64,000 bases of DNA, from the NCBI GenBank assembly GCA_051252515.1, contig JBPOFS010000005.1:62001-126000 (forward strand), read 5' to 3'. Source of the stretch: UBA5078 sp051252515 (GTDB taxonomy: Bacteria; Pseudomonadota; Gammaproteobacteria; Pseudomonadales; Pseudohongiellaceae). Shown here in pieces: positions 42,954-52,756 of the stretch (position 1 is the first letter of the stretch; each line of letters begins with the position of its first letter). The position numbers were made by a program, and so were the translations under genes. Below the pieces are notes generated by a model, which saw nothing but the letters and a program-made list of their open reading frames with translations, did no database searches and was not told the origin of the DNA.

Positions 42954-42982
42954 TTGTTGTTACTCTTCCATTCATGTTATAT
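42954..42982 (+). promoter_or_regulatory. Possible promoter of selU
   Basis: TTGTTG (42954-42959), 17-base spacer, TTATAT (42977-42982), followed about 50 nt later by the selU start. Confidence 0.35.
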
Positions 42983-43032
42983 CGACCGGTCTGCGCAGGC
43001 CTTGAATACTATTTTCGCTACAGGTACCCATT

Positions 43033-44124
43033 TTGTCGAAACCCGATCATTCTTTATTTTTGTCCTTGCTGCGCGATGAAACGCCTATGCTCGATGTCCG
43101 TGCCCCTATCGAGTTTACGAAAGGAGCATTCCCTCACGCCCATAACATCCCTCTGTTGGAAGATAGCGAACGCAGCGCGGTAGGCACGATATACAAACGC
43201 TCAGGTCAAGAAGCCGCGATAGCGCTTGGGAATCAATTAGTATCAGGGGCGACGAAAGATGCACGACTGGAAGCCTGGACCGAGTGGCTCACACAGCATC
43301 CAAGCGCATGGTTGTATTGTTTTCGTGGAGGGCTACGCTCCAACACAGTAAAAACATGGTTAGCCCAAGCCGGTGTGGACTGCCCTTTAGTGCCTGGTGG
43401 CTACAAGGCGATGCGGCAGTTTCTAATTGAAACGATCGATAATGCTAGCCAGACACACCCTTTCGTAATCATTGCTGGGCCCACCGGTTCGGGCAAAACT
43501 CATCTGCTCAATGCCCTTGAGCGCTCATTAGATCTAGAAGGCTTTGCTCATCATCGAGGTTCGGCTTTTGGCAATCAACTGGGCGGGCAACCTAGCCAAA
43601 TAAATTTTGAAAATTCGCTCGCCATTCGCTTATTGAAGTTAGAGAAGTATGCAGGTCAACGCCTGTTTATTGAAGATGAGAGCCAAGCGATCGGTTCGTT
43701 ATCAGTGCCCGTGCACATGCACAGCGCCATGAAACAGGCCCCTATTGCCTTGATCGAGGAAGGCAGTGAGTTTCGTACTCAGACCATTCTTAATGATTAT
43801 ATTTGCGACAATTTACAGCAGTTTGAAAAGGCCGACCCTGAACAAGCCTTTGAGAACTTTTCACAATACTTGCGTGCTGCCTTAGCGAAAATTCAGAGAC
43901 GGCTTGGAGGTGAGCGTTATACACAGATCAATGCGCTGATGGATGAAGCCTTACAGGCCCAAGCACAAGATGGCAGCACTGCAGCACACGCGCTGTGGAT
44001 CGAAAGACTGCTAAGCGATTATTACGACCCAATGTACAGCTATCAATTGAGCAAGCGCGGCGAGCGCATTATGTTCAGAGGCAACTCAGAAGAGTTTCTA
44101 GCGTGGGCCGCAACGCAAACCTAG
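43033..44124 (+). CDS. selU: tRNA 2-selenouridine synthase
   Basis: 363 aa from a TTG at 43033 (CAGGT upstream). SelU/MnmH replaces sulfur by selenium at wobble 2-thiouridine of tRNA Lys, Glu and Gln, passing through a geranylated intermediate. The rhodanese domain (MLDVRAPIEFTKGAFPHAHNIPL at about 19-41) ends with the catalytic Cys in YCFRGGLRSN (about 95-104). A P-loop AGPTGSGKTHLL (about 148-159) follows. The partner selenophosphate synthase SelD is not in the window. Confidence 0.93.
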   Translation: MSKPDHSLFLSLLRDETPMLDVRAPIEFTKGAFPHAHNIPLLEDSERSAVGTIYKRSGQEAAIALGNQLVSGATKDARLEAWTEWLTQHPSAWLYCFRGGLRSNTVKTWLAQAGVDCPLVPGGYKAMRQFLIETIDNASQTHPFVIIAGPTGSGKTHLLNALERSLDLEGFAHHRGSAFGNQLGGQPSQINFENSLAIRLLKLEKYAGQRLFIEDESQAIGSLSVPVHMHSAMKQAPIALIEEGSEFRTQTILNDYICDNLQQFEKADPEQAFENFSQYLRAALAKIQRRLGGERYTQINALMDEALQAQAQDGSTAAHALWIERLLSDYYDPMYSYQLSKRGERIMFRGNSEEFLAWAATQT

Positions 44125-44134
44125 CGCGCTTAAC

Positions 44135-44683
44135 TTAGGTGTTTTGTACTGCGTAAATGCCTGGTGCATTGCGCAGATAGCCTTTGTAATCCATACCGTA
44201 ACCAAACAAATAGCGATCGGGCGCCTCTAGTCCGGTAACGTCAGCACGTAAAAGCGCCTTATGACGTCGATCGTGATTTTTATCGATCAATACGGCGCTA
44301 TACACCTTTGCCGCGCCCTGCTCTAAGCAATACTCGCGTATCTTCACCAAGGTATCGCCCTCATCGAGAATATCATCCACGATCAAGACCGTTCGGCCAT
44401 GCAGCGGGATAGTCGGCTCGACCTTCCACTGCAATTCACCGCCACTAAGCTTTTCGCGATAGCGGCTGGCATGCAGATAATCTACCTGCAAAGGAAAATG
44501 CAGCTGTGTGAGCAACTCCCCTGCCACCACCAAGGCTCCATTCATAACGGACATATAAATCGGATTGGTATCGGCTAACTGGGCGCTAAGCTCTTTCGCC
44601 ATGCGCGTAATGGCCTCTTGTACCTGTGCACGAGTGAACAGACAATCAGCATTTTTCATCACACTGTTTACTTCATTTAGCAC
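44135..44683 (-). CDS. hpt: Hypoxanthine-guanine phosphoribosyltransferase
   Basis: 182 aa. It salvages hypoxanthine or guanine with PRPP to IMP or GMP. The PRPP-binding loop VLIVDDILDEGDTL (about 92-105) is diagnostic, and VLIDKNHDRRHK lies in the purine-recognition area. It overlaps the nagZ stop by 11 bp and is thus cotranscribed with it, an arrangement also known in pseudomonads. Confidence 0.93.
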   Translation of the reverse strand: MLNEVNSVMKNADCLFTRAQVQEAITRMAKELSAQLADTNPIYMSVMNGALVVAGELLTQLHFPLQVDYLHASRYREKLSGGELQWKVEPTIPLHGRTVLIVDDILDEGDTLVKIREYCLEQGAAKVYSAVLIDKNHDRRHKALLRADVTGLEAPDRYLFGYGMDYKGYLRNAPGIYAVQNT

Positions 44684-45746
44684 CGTTATCTCCCAGTATT
44701 GTATCGACTATGGCTTTGGCCTGGGCCCAACGCTTGGACCCCATCAATGCCTCGCGCTGCCATGTTTTACGGGCAAGCATTCGAGCAATGCGGGGATTCG
44801 CCGGCTGCCCAATCGCCTCTAGATGTGCTTTTGCGGCCAATGCGAGCTCTGGGTCATTACAGACCAAGACCATGTCGCATCCTGCCGTTAACGCCGCGTC
44901 AACGCGCGCCTCGATGCTCCCCGCGGCGGCAGCCCCGGCCATCGCAAGGTCATCACTGAAGATCACGCCATCAAATTGTAGTTTTTCGCGCAGGACCTCT
45001 TGCAACCAGAACCCAGAAAAACCCGCGCAATGAGGGTCAACTTGCGAATAAATAACATGAGCCGGCATCACGGCATCCAGATGCGCCTTACTCAGGGTAA
45101 ATGCCGCCAAGTCGAAGGCTTCGATCTCTGCGAAACTGCGAGTATCGATCGGCAAGTCGATATGGCTATCGGCCTCGACACTACCATGCCCTGGAAAATG
45201 TTTACCCGTGGTCGCCATTCCGGCCTCATGCATCCCTTCCATAAACGCATTAGCCATTGCGGAAACTTGCTCGGGCGTGTCACCAAAGGCGCGATTACCG
45301 ATGACACCGCTGCGGCCAGTATTGATATCCAGCACCGGTGCGAAACTCATATCGATGCCAGCGCTAAGCACCTCGGCGGCCATAAGCCAACCAACACTTT
45401 GCGCCTGTTGCAATGTCAGTGCGCGGTCTTGGTCCCACTGCTTCACGAAGGCATTCATGGGAGGAAGCAAGGTATAGCTGTCTTTCAATCGCTGTACACG
45501 CCCGCCCTCTTGATCCACGGCGATCAACATATTGGGATTGCACGCTTTGATCTGTGCGCAGAGGGCTCGCACCTGTTCAGGAGACTCATAATTGCGAGCA
45601 AAAAGAATGACCCCGCCCACAACAGGGCTTAGGAGTACTTCACGCTCCTGCTCTGAGAGGCTTGTGGACAAAAGATCTAGCATGAGAACCCCAAGCGCGG
45701 GGCCAGATGTTGCGCTTTGGGAGTGCTCAGAGTGTGGCATGGTCAT
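44673..45746 (-). CDS. nagZ: Beta-N-acetylhexosaminidase
   Basis: 357 aa from the ATG at 45746 with GGAGG eleven bases upstream; a TTG at 45770 is unlikely. This cytoplasmic family 3 glycosidase removes GlcNAc from anhydromuropeptides in peptidoglycan recycling and so influences AmpC induction. KHFPGHGSVEADSHIDLP (about 170-187) carries the catalytic His/Asp dyad and VIFSDDLAMAGA (about 248-259) the nucleophile Asp. Confidence 0.95.
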   Translation of the reverse strand: MTMPHSEHSQSATSGPALGVLMLDLLSTSLSEQEREVLLSPVVGGVILFARNYESPEQVRALCAQIKACNPNMLIAVDQEGGRVQRLKDSYTLLPPMNAFVKQWDQDRALTLQQAQSVGWLMAAEVLSAGIDMSFAPVLDINTGRSGVIGNRAFGDTPEQVSAMANAFMEGMHEAGMATTGKHFPGHGSVEADSHIDLPIDTRSFAEIEAFDLAAFTLSKAHLDAVMPAHVIYSQVDPHCAGFSGFWLQEVLREKLQFDGVIFSDDLAMAGAAAAGSIEARVDAALTAGCDMVLVCNDPELALAAKAHLEAIGQPANPRIARMLARKTWQREALMGSKRWAQAKAIVDTILGDNGAK

Positions 45747-45847
45747 GTTTATAGAGGCCTCCAAGGCCAACGCGCGTAGAAGTGGTCAGTGCCCATAACT
45801 TATAGGGGGCCAAATTATCCCAAATAGGGGGAAAGCGAGTAAAGCAC

Positions 45848-45875
45848 TTGTTATTGACGAATGACTGTATATACT
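45848..45875 (+). promoter_or_regulatory. Predicted lexA promoter
   Basis: TTGTTA (45848-45853), 16-base spacer, TATACT (45870-45875), with the LexA box overlapping the -10. Confidence 0.45.
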
Positions 45876-45880
45876 TACAG
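45865..45880 (+). promoter_or_regulatory. LexA (SOS) box of lexA
   Basis: CTGT-ATATACTT-ACAG matches the CTGT-N8-ACAG operator exactly and lies 30 bp upstream of the lexA start, covering the -10. It indicates autorepression, as in other gammaproteobacteria. I saw no second box elsewhere in the window. Confidence 0.92.
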
Positions 45881-45910
45881 CTACTTATATTCCATGAAGG
45901 CGGTGATTGC

Positions 45911-46519
45911 ATGATCAAACTCACACCTCGTCAGGCCGAAATACTTGCGTTTATCAAAGATTATCAGCAAGAAACCGGCTTCCCTCCGACGCGTTCCGAA
46001 ATCGCCAAGAAAATGGGTTTTAAATCCCCTAATGCGGCTGAGGAACATCTGCGCGCACTTGAGCGTAAACAAGCGATTCAAATGGTGCCCGGCACCTCGC
46101 GCGGGATACGACTCCCTACTCCAGAGCACGTAGGCTTGCCTATCGTCGGCCAAGTTGCCGCCGGCAATCCAATTCTAGCGGTAGAGAGCATCGACGATTA
46201 CTGCGATATCCCTCCGAGCTTTTTCAAACCATCTGCTGATTTTCTGCTGACCGTAAAGGGCAATAGCATGATCAATATTGGCATCAACGATGGGGATTTA
46301 TTGGCTGTCCACAAAACTAACACTGCCGTGGATGGCGACATCGTAGTGGCGCGTATCGATGATGATGTCACCGTTAAACGTCTATTACGCGGAAGCAGCA
46401 AGCATCAGCTACAGCTTATTGCTGAAAACGATGACTTCTCCCCTATCAAAGTCGATTTGCGCGAGCAAAGTTTCGAGATCGAAGGCATTAGCGTTGGCGT
46501 TATACGCCGCGGACTCTAA
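45911..46519 (+). CDS. lexA: LexA repressor
   Basis: 202 aa from the ATG at 45911 with AGGCGGTGA upstream; the extra codons to 45848 would run through the operator. SOS master repressor with an N-terminal winged helix (MIKLTPRQAEILAFI, GFPPTRSEIAKKMGF) and a self-cleavage domain. The scissile Ala-Gly is in VGQVAAGNPI, the nucleophile Ser in GNSMINIGI and the Lys in DVTVKRL. Same length as the E. coli protein. Confidence 0.98.
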   Translation: MIKLTPRQAEILAFIKDYQQETGFPPTRSEIAKKMGFKSPNAAEEHLRALERKQAIQMVPGTSRGIRLPTPEHVGLPIVGQVAAGNPILAVESIDDYCDIPPSFFKPSADFLLTVKGNSMINIGINDGDLLAVHKTNTAVDGDIVVARIDDDVTVKRLLRGSSKHQLQLIAENDDFSPIKVDLREQSFEIEGISVGVIRRGL

Positions 46520-46522
46520 ATA

Positions 46523-46560
46523 AAAAAAGCGCAGAAGAGCAACTCTTCTGCGCTTTTTAA
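46523..46560. terminator. Bidirectional terminator between lexA and topA
   Basis: Perfect stem aaagcgcagaagag / ctcttctgcgcttt with a caa loop, A-run before and T-run after; serves lexA on plus and topA on minus. Confidence 0.93.
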
Positions 46561-46578
46561 GAGCCTTTACGCCCTTCT

Positions 46579-49203
46579 CTAATCGTTCACTACCCACTTA
46601 CCATTCTTATAGTACGCCTTCCATCCTGTGGCTTTGCCGTCCTCTTCTGTTAGCACGTATTGTTCAGCCGTCTTACGGCTATAACGTACAACAGTAGGAT
46701 TGCCATCAGCATCTTTAACAGGCGCGCTCATCAAGAAATTGTACTTAGGATCAATCTCATCTTTATGAGGCAAGAGTTCCGATACTAACGGTGCACGCGT
46801 TTCCCGATTCTTAGGGAATTTGCTCGCCGCTAGGAACAAGCCCGCAGCGCCATCGCGTAGCACATAGTGATCATCTACTTTGACACATTGCAGCTCAGGC
46901 ATTGGCACTGGCGGCATCTTGGGAGGTGCGGCTTGACCACTGCGCAATAGTTTCCGAGTGTTCTTACACTCTTCATTCGTACAACCAAAGTACTTACCGA
47001 AACGGCCAGACTTGAGCTGCATGTCAGCGCTACATTTATCACACTCGATCACGGGGCCTTCATAGCCACGAATTTTGTAGTTGCCATCTTCGACTTCATA
47101 CCCGGAACAATCTGGGTTATTACCGCAAATGTGCAACTTACGCTTTTCATCAATCAGATAGCTGTCCATCGCTGAATTACACTTCACACAGCGTTTGCGC
47201 TGGCGTAGTAATACGTTTTCAGCTTCTTCGGCTTCATCGGCGTCATCAGTACTGATCGCCTCCTCGCCTGGAGTGAGGTTGATCGTCGATTTACAACGCT
47301 CTTTGGGAGGCAATGAATAACCCGAACACCCAAGGAACACACCCGTTGATGCCGTTCGGATCTGCATTGAACGGCCGCATTTCGGACATGGAATATCCGT
47401 GTCGGTTGGGTTATTAAGGCGCATGCCTTTGTCACCGTCTTCCGAGGCATTGGACAACTGCTCACTAAATCCTTTGTAGAAGTTATCGAGTACTTTCTTC
47501 CACTCGAAACGTCCTGTTGCCACTCCATCCAAGTTGTCTTCCATCTTGGCCGTGAAGTCATAATCCATCAGATCGGAAAAGCTCTCTGTGAGACGCTCAG
47601 CGACAATATCGCCCATCTTCTGAGCATAGAACCGACGGCTCTCTACTTTGACGTAGCCGCGCTCCTGGATCGTAGAAATGATCGCCGCATAGGTCGACGG
47701 ACGACCAATACCGCGTTTCTCCAATTCTTTCACCAAACTCGCTTCCGTAAATCGCGGCGAAGGCTTCGTGAAATGCTGGGAAGGGTCTAGTTTTTCGAGC
47801 TTGAGTGTTTCACCCACTTCAACGCTTGGCAAAACGACATCTTCTTCTTTGCTAGTGAGGACGCGCATATAGCCATCAAACTTCATGATGCGGCCTTTCG
47901 TGCGCAATTCGAACTCACCGGCTTTCACCGTGATCGAGCTACTAAGGTACTGCGCAGGCGGCATCTGTGACGCGACGAAATGCTGCCAAATCAGCGCATA
48001 CAAACGCTCCGCATCACGCTCCATTTTATCTAGGTTTGTCGCCGATATTTTGACATCAGTAGGACGAATCGCTTCGTGAGCCTCTTGTGCCCCCTCTCTC
48101 GCACTGTAGCGAAGTGGGTTATCAGGCAAATACTCTTTACCAAACTGCGTCTCGATATAATCACGACACATGGCCAAAGCATCATCACTCAAATGCGTCG
48201 AATCCGTTCGCATATAAGTGATATAGCCAGCTTCATAAAGCCTTTGTGCCAAAGTCATGGTCTTTTTCACACCAAAACCAAGACGAGTACTGGCCGCTTG
48301 TTGAAGTGTAGAGGTAATCAAAGGCGCTTTTGGTTTTGACGAAGTCGGTTTGTCTTCGCGTTTGGCGACCTCGTAATCGGCGCCCTGCAAAGCCTCAAGG
48401 GCCGAATCGGCTCCTGCTTTATCCGTCGGACGGAAATTCTCTCCGCGCAATTTCGCCACTTGGAAGCGCAAATCGGCTTTCTTCGCTGTGTTCAGATCGG
48501 CGTAAATTTCCCAATACTCATCAGGAATGAAGGCACGGATCTCACGCTCACGCTCGACAATCAAGCGCACAGCCACAGACTGCACTCGTCCTGCTGACAA
48601 GCCTCGTGCAACTTTTGCCCACAGCAGTGGCGAGACCATGAAGCCAACGACACGGTCGAGGAAACGACGCGCCTGCTGAGCTTGCACATATTTCATGTCT
48701 AGATCACCAGGCTTGGAGAAAGCTTCATTGATCGCTTTCTTGGTGATCTCATTAAAGACAACGCGCTTATAGCGACTCTCATCACCGCCAATGGCTTCTT
48801 TCAAATGCCAAGCGATGGCCTCTCCCTCACGGTCAAGGTCGGTCGCGAGATAGATAGTGTCAGCATCTTTAGCTAGTTTACGAAGATCAGCCACCACCTT
48901 TTCTTTGCCAGGCAGAATCTCATACTTGGCTTTCCAACCATGCTCAGGGTCAACCCCCATACGCGCAATCAACTGCGCTTTCGCTTTGGTTTTCTTGTGG
49001 ATTACTTTGGCTTCGGGACTGAGTTTTCGGGTAATCGCCGCGGCTTTTGCGCGCTCTTTAGGATCGACAGTCTGCCCGTTACCACTAGTAGGTAAGTCTC
49101 GGATATGCCCAACGCTTGATTTGACGACAAACTCTTTGCCTAGGTATTTATTTATAGTTTTCGCTTTGGCGGGCGACTCGACTATCACCAACGATTTACT
49201 CAT
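46579..49203 (-). CDS. topA: DNA topoisomerase I
   Basis: 874 aa from the ATG at 49203, giving MSKSLVIVESPAKAKTI; a TTG eight codons earlier is improbable. It relaxes negative supercoils. The TOPRIM domain (LVIVESPAKAK ... LATDLDREGEAIAWHL) and the catalytic tyrosine in AGYITYMRTDST (about 316-327) are present. Three C-terminal zinc ribbons with four Cys each (CPKC..., CVKC..., CDKC...) and a final basic region follow. Confidence 0.97.
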   Translation of the reverse strand: MSKSLVIVESPAKAKTINKYLGKEFVVKSSVGHIRDLPTSGNGQTVDPKERAKAAAITRKLSPEAKVIHKKTKAKAQLIARMGVDPEHGWKAKYEILPGKEKVVADLRKLAKDADTIYLATDLDREGEAIAWHLKEAIGGDESRYKRVVFNEITKKAINEAFSKPGDLDMKYVQAQQARRFLDRVVGFMVSPLLWAKVARGLSAGRVQSVAVRLIVEREREIRAFIPDEYWEIYADLNTAKKADLRFQVAKLRGENFRPTDKAGADSALEALQGADYEVAKREDKPTSSKPKAPLITSTLQQAASTRLGFGVKKTMTLAQRLYEAGYITYMRTDSTHLSDDALAMCRDYIETQFGKEYLPDNPLRYSAREGAQEAHEAIRPTDVKISATNLDKMERDAERLYALIWQHFVASQMPPAQYLSSSITVKAGEFELRTKGRIMKFDGYMRVLTSKEEDVVLPSVEVGETLKLEKLDPSQHFTKPSPRFTEASLVKELEKRGIGRPSTYAAIISTIQERGYVKVESRRFYAQKMGDIVAERLTESFSDLMDYDFTAKMEDNLDGVATGRFEWKKVLDNFYKGFSEQLSNASEDGDKGMRLNNPTDTDIPCPKCGRSMQIRTASTGVFLGCSGYSLPPKERCKSTINLTPGEEAISTDDADEAEEAENVLLRQRKRCVKCNSAMDSYLIDEKRKLHICGNNPDCSGYEVEDGNYKIRGYEGPVIECDKCSADMQLKSGRFGKYFGCTNEECKNTRKLLRSGQAAPPKMPPVPMPELQCVKVDDHYVLRDGAAGLFLAASKFPKNRETRAPLVSELLPHKDEIDPKYNFLMSAPVKDADGNPTVVRYSRKTAEQYVLTEEDGKATGWKAYYKNGKWVVND

Positions 49204-49412
49204 TGTTTTGAACGGTTCCTGATGCAACAGCTGATCGTGAAAACCTCAAATATCGAGCTATTGCTCACTACTAGAGGCCTAAGAAGCCGACATATATAAG
49301 GGCTGAAAGAGCGAGGGTCAAGCGATACTTCAAATTAGTGTCATGAATTTTACTTCTAGCAAGGGCTTAAAAATTCACTATTTGACAGTCTGAGACGGGA
49401 AATTTTGAGAAG

Positions 49413-49444
49413 AAAAAGAGGCCGCGCCACACAGGGTGGCGCGC
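49413..49444 (-). terminator. Terminator of the aminotransferase gene
   Basis: On the minus strand GCGCGCCAC / GTGGCGCGGC form a GC-rich stem with a short loop, followed by CTCTTTTTC. It lies just after the stop at 49460. Confidence 0.8.
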
Positions 49445-49459
49445 ACTTTAAAGCCACTA

Positions 49460-50509
49460 TTAATCAATTTTAACTTCGTGAATCCAGCCATTGTCATCAG
49501 CAAGTTCGCCACGCTGAATGCCCACTAACAAATCGTACACTTTCTGCATGACAGGCCCAACCGATTCACCGTTGTCATGGAATTTGTGCCACTGACCGTC
49601 GACGTAAATCTTACCAACCGGCGACAATACCGCGGCCGTACCACAAGCGGCGACCTCTTCAAAATCAGCAATCTCTTGACGCAGATTCACAGGACGCTCT
49701 TCAATCACACAATCTAAATGCTGGGAAGCTAACGTCATGATTGAGCGACGAGTCACGCTAGGAAGAATCGCATTAGACTTAGGCGTGACAAATCGACCAC
49801 CCTTCATTGCAATGATGATGTTCGCCGATCCTGCTTCATCTATATAAGTATGGGTAGCAGAATCTAAGTACAGGGCTTCATTAGCGCCAAGGTCGTGCGC
49901 TTTCTTCGTGGCGAGCAAGCCCCCCGCGTAGTTCGCCCCCACCTTGAAGGCTCCCGTGCCAGCCGGTGCCGCACGATCGAAGTCCGAAACAGCAAGCGAA
50001 ATAATCGCCAAACCTGCGCTTTGGTAATAAGGCCCTACGGGAGATACAAACACGCGGAACTCAAAGGCACTGGCAGTTCTTAGGCCAAGATTCTCGCCAA
50101 CGCCGATCAACATAGGACGAATGTAGAGTGATGCTCCAGAACCATAAGGAGGAATCCAAGCGTAGTTGGCTCGCACGGCCTCTTCCACCCCACGCATAAA
50201 GAGCTCATAAGGCACCTCTGGCATCATCAAACGTCCAGCGGCTTGATTCATACGCTCACTATTAAGATCAGGCCGGAACAACAAGACGCGGCCATCGGGG
50301 CCTGTCTGTGCTTTCATTCCTTCAAAGCATTGCTGTGCGTAATGCAGTGTAGGCGCACCTTCGTGCACTGAAATCATCGGCGAATCTAGAAGTTCACCCT
50401 GCGACCACACACCATCACGGTAAGTCGCACTGAAACGAGAGTCCGTTTGCCGATACTTAAAACCTAGATCAGCCCAATTGAGATCTTTCTTTACCCTAGA
50501 CGTTGTCAC
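49460..50509 (-). CDS. ilvE: Branched-chain amino acid aminotransferase
   Basis: 349 aa, fold-type IV PLP enzyme of the longer (BCAT type II) form. It transfers the amino group between glutamate and leucine, isoleucine or valine. The PLP lysine is in TGAFKVGANYAGG (about 191-203), and YIDEAGSANIII (about 226-237) contains the conserved E-x-G-x-x-N. Monocistronic with its own terminator. Confidence 0.92.
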   Translation of the reverse strand: MTTSRVKKDLNWADLGFKYRQTDSRFSATYRDGVWSQGELLDSPMISVHEGAPTLHYAQQCFEGMKAQTGPDGRVLLFRPDLNSERMNQAAGRLMMPEVPYELFMRGVEEAVRANYAWIPPYGSGASLYIRPMLIGVGENLGLRTASAFEFRVFVSPVGPYYQSAGLAIISLAVSDFDRAAPAGTGAFKVGANYAGGLLATKKAHDLGANEALYLDSATHTYIDEAGSANIIIAMKGGRFVTPKSNAILPSVTRRSIMTLASQHLDCVIEERPVNLRQEIADFEEVAACGTAAVLSPVGKIYVDGQWHKFHDNGESVGPVMQKVYDLLVGIQRGELADDNGWIHEVKID

Positions 50510-50709
50510 TTAGATTACCTATTCAGAGCCTTAATGTCGTTTTTAACCGCTATACAATGCGAATTCCACTGGCCGCGTATTATGGGCGAAGTCCACTCGG
50601 AGGTCTATGGGCGCAACATTGCCTGTGTTTGATGAAAAGCAATGGCTATAATGGCTCACTAAGCTACAATAGGATCAAATAAGCAAAGAGCAATAAGCCA
50701 GAGACTTAG

Positions 50710-51936
50710 ATGACGGATCAGCACATTCTGCTAGCTAGACAACCCATTTTCGACACCGACGTTAAAGTGCAAGCGTACGAACTCCTGTTTCGTTCGGACA
50801 ACACTGATATGGCCAACGTGTGCGATGGCGACCAAGCCACCTCCCAGGTGATGCTTAACGCATTCAATGAGCTCGACATTAGCGAAGTGGTCCAACAGTT
50901 TCCTGCCTATATTAACTTTACTCGCAACCTGATTCTCAGCCCTCCCCCTTTCGACAAGAAACGCTTTGTCATTGAAGTATTAGAGGATATCGAGCCCGAT
51001 CAAGAACTGGTTGAGAACTTACAAAAACTGAAAGACGCCGGTTACACCATCGCTCTTGATGATTTCGTTTACTCCCCGAAATGGGATTCGGCCCTGCGTA
51101 TCGCCGACATCGTAAAAATTGATGTTCTCGTGTTTGACGATGCTGAAATTAAGCGCCATGTCGAATTACTTAAGCCTTTTAATGTCATATTACTGGCTGA
51201 AAAAGTAGAAACTCATGAGATGTTTCATTACTGCAAGGAACTAGGCTTCACCCTATTCCAAGGCTATTTCCTTAGTAAACCGGAACAAGTTAAAGGGCGC
51301 AAAGTGCCTGCCAACAAGCTCGTCGTCCTGAATCTTTTAACGCAGTTACAAGATCCCAATGCCGAGCTTGGAAAAATTTCCGCCATCATCGCAAAAGACC
51401 CAGTATTAAGCGTTAAGTTAATCAAACTAGTTAACTCCGCCGCCTTCTCAAGTCGTCGCGAAATAACCTCGCTTCAACATGCCGTTTCGATGCTGGGATT
51501 ACGCCAAGTGAAAAGCTGGGCCACTCTATTGTCACTGAGCAACATGGCAGACAAACCGAATGCACTATCGGTATTAGCCATGACACGGGCTAAAATGTGC
51601 CAGTTACTCGCCGAATACTTTGCAAGCCCAAGCGAGATCGACGCGTATTTTACGACAGGCCTATTGTCTAATCTCGATGCCTTTTTCGATATGGAGCTTG
51701 AAGAGATCGTCGCCTCAATGCCGCTTTCACCCTTGGTGGCCGACGGTCTATTAAAAGGCAACGGTCCAATCGGGGTGATTCTTAAAACGGTCATCACCTA
51801 TGAACAAGCCCGTTGGGAAGAGCTGAATTTAACTGCTTTAGGCAAACTCAGCATCAGCGCTAAAGAACTCGAACTTGCCTACCGCGAAAGCATTCGCTGG
51901 GCTTCACAGCTAGACTCCGTTGTAGATAATGACTGA
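50710..51936 (+). CDS. EAL-HDOD signalling protein
   Basis: 408 aa. The N-terminal half is a degenerate EAL domain (LLARQPIFD, AYELLFR in place of E-A-L, ALDDFVYSPKW, LAEKVETHEM, FQGYFLSKP), so c-di-GMP hydrolysis is unlikely. The C-terminal HDOD domain (ISAIIAKDPVLSVKLIKLVNSAAFSSRREITSLQHAVSML region, about 215-265) lacks HD catalytic residues. This YuxH/CdgJ-type family controls motility or other c-di-GMP outputs. It overlaps tatD by 8 bp. Confidence 0.92.
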   Translation: MTDQHILLARQPIFDTDVKVQAYELLFRSDNTDMANVCDGDQATSQVMLNAFNELDISEVVQQFPAYINFTRNLILSPPPFDKKRFVIEVLEDIEPDQELVENLQKLKDAGYTIALDDFVYSPKWDSALRIADIVKIDVLVFDDAEIKRHVELLKPFNVILLAEKVETHEMFHYCKELGFTLFQGYFLSKPEQVKGRKVPANKLVVLNLLTQLQDPNAELGKISAIIAKDPVLSVKLIKLVNSAAFSSRREITSLQHAVSMLGLRQVKSWATLLSLSNMADKPNALSVLAMTRAKMCQLLAEYFASPSEIDAYFTTGLLSNLDAFFDMELEEIVASMPLSPLVADGLLKGNGPIGVILKTVITYEQARWEELNLTALGKLSISAKELELAYRESIRWASQLDSVVDND

Positions 51937-52756
51937 TACGATCAACCCTTCGCCCTACCCTCTAGTCGATATAGGTGCCAACTTAGGACACGACTCTTTC
52001 TCAGCTGATTTAGATGAGGTGTTGAGCCGTGCCCAACAAGCAGGACTAGTACAACTCATCGTCACTGGCACAAGCCCTAGTGCGTCAGAGCATGCGATCG
52101 AGATTGCCTTAAAGCACCCCGAAACTCTTCGCGCCACAGCCGGTGTACATCCCCACGAAGCGCAGCATTGTCATGCGCCCGAATTCGAACAGATCTGCGC
52201 ATTGGCAAAACAAGAAATTGTCTGCGCGGTGGGCGAAACTGGCTTAGATTTTAATCGCGACTTCTCGCCTCGCCCCGTACAAGAGAGTGTGTTTGAAAAA
52301 CATTTGGAATTGGCCTGCGAGATACACAAGCCCGTGTTTTTGCATCAGCGTGAAGCTCACGAGCGCTTTCTACCGATCTTGAAGAACTACCGCGATGGAC
52401 TCACCCGTGGCGGTGTCGTGCATTGTTTCACCGGAGAGAAGCACGAACTATTTGATTACTTAGATCTCGATATGTATATCGGAATAACAGGCTGGATATG
52501 CGACGAACGACGTGGAGCCCATCTATTAGAGTTCGTAAAAAACATTCCCTCCAATCGCCTGCTTATTGAAACAGACGCTCCTTATTTACTTCCAAGATCT
52601 TTGCGCCCAAAACCGAAGAGCCGCCGCAATGAGCCTAGTTTTTTACCCGAAGTGTTGAAGGTGCTCGCACAAGCCGTTGAAAGAACACCCGAACAATTGG
52701 CCGAACAAACTACGGCCAATGCAAAAGCGTTATTTCAGCTAGACATTGCACCCTGA
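51929..52756 (+). CDS. tatD: TatD family metal-dependent deoxyribonuclease
   Basis: 275 aa TIM-barrel hydrolase. Metal ligands are in GVHPHEAQ (about 71-78), VGETGLDFN (about 101-109), VFLHQREAH, VVHCFTG and IETDAPYLLPR (about 211-221). Relatives are 3'-5' DNases with a role in DNA repair. The family has several paralogues (TatD, YcfH, YjjV); this one is closest in layout to TatD. Its last 22 bp overlap the convergent glutaredoxin-like gene. Confidence 0.92.
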   Translation: MTDTINPSPYPLVDIGANLGHDSFSADLDEVLSRAQQAGLVQLIVTGTSPSASEHAIEIALKHPETLRATAGVHPHEAQHCHAPEFEQICALAKQEIVCAVGETGLDFNRDFSPRPVQESVFEKHLELACEIHKPVFLHQREAHERFLPILKNYRDGLTRGGVVHCFTGEKHELFDYLDLDMYIGITGWICDERRGAHLLEFVKNIPSNRLLIETDAPYLLPRSLRPKPKSRRNEPSFLPEVLKVLAQAVERTPEQLAEQTTANAKALFQLDIAP

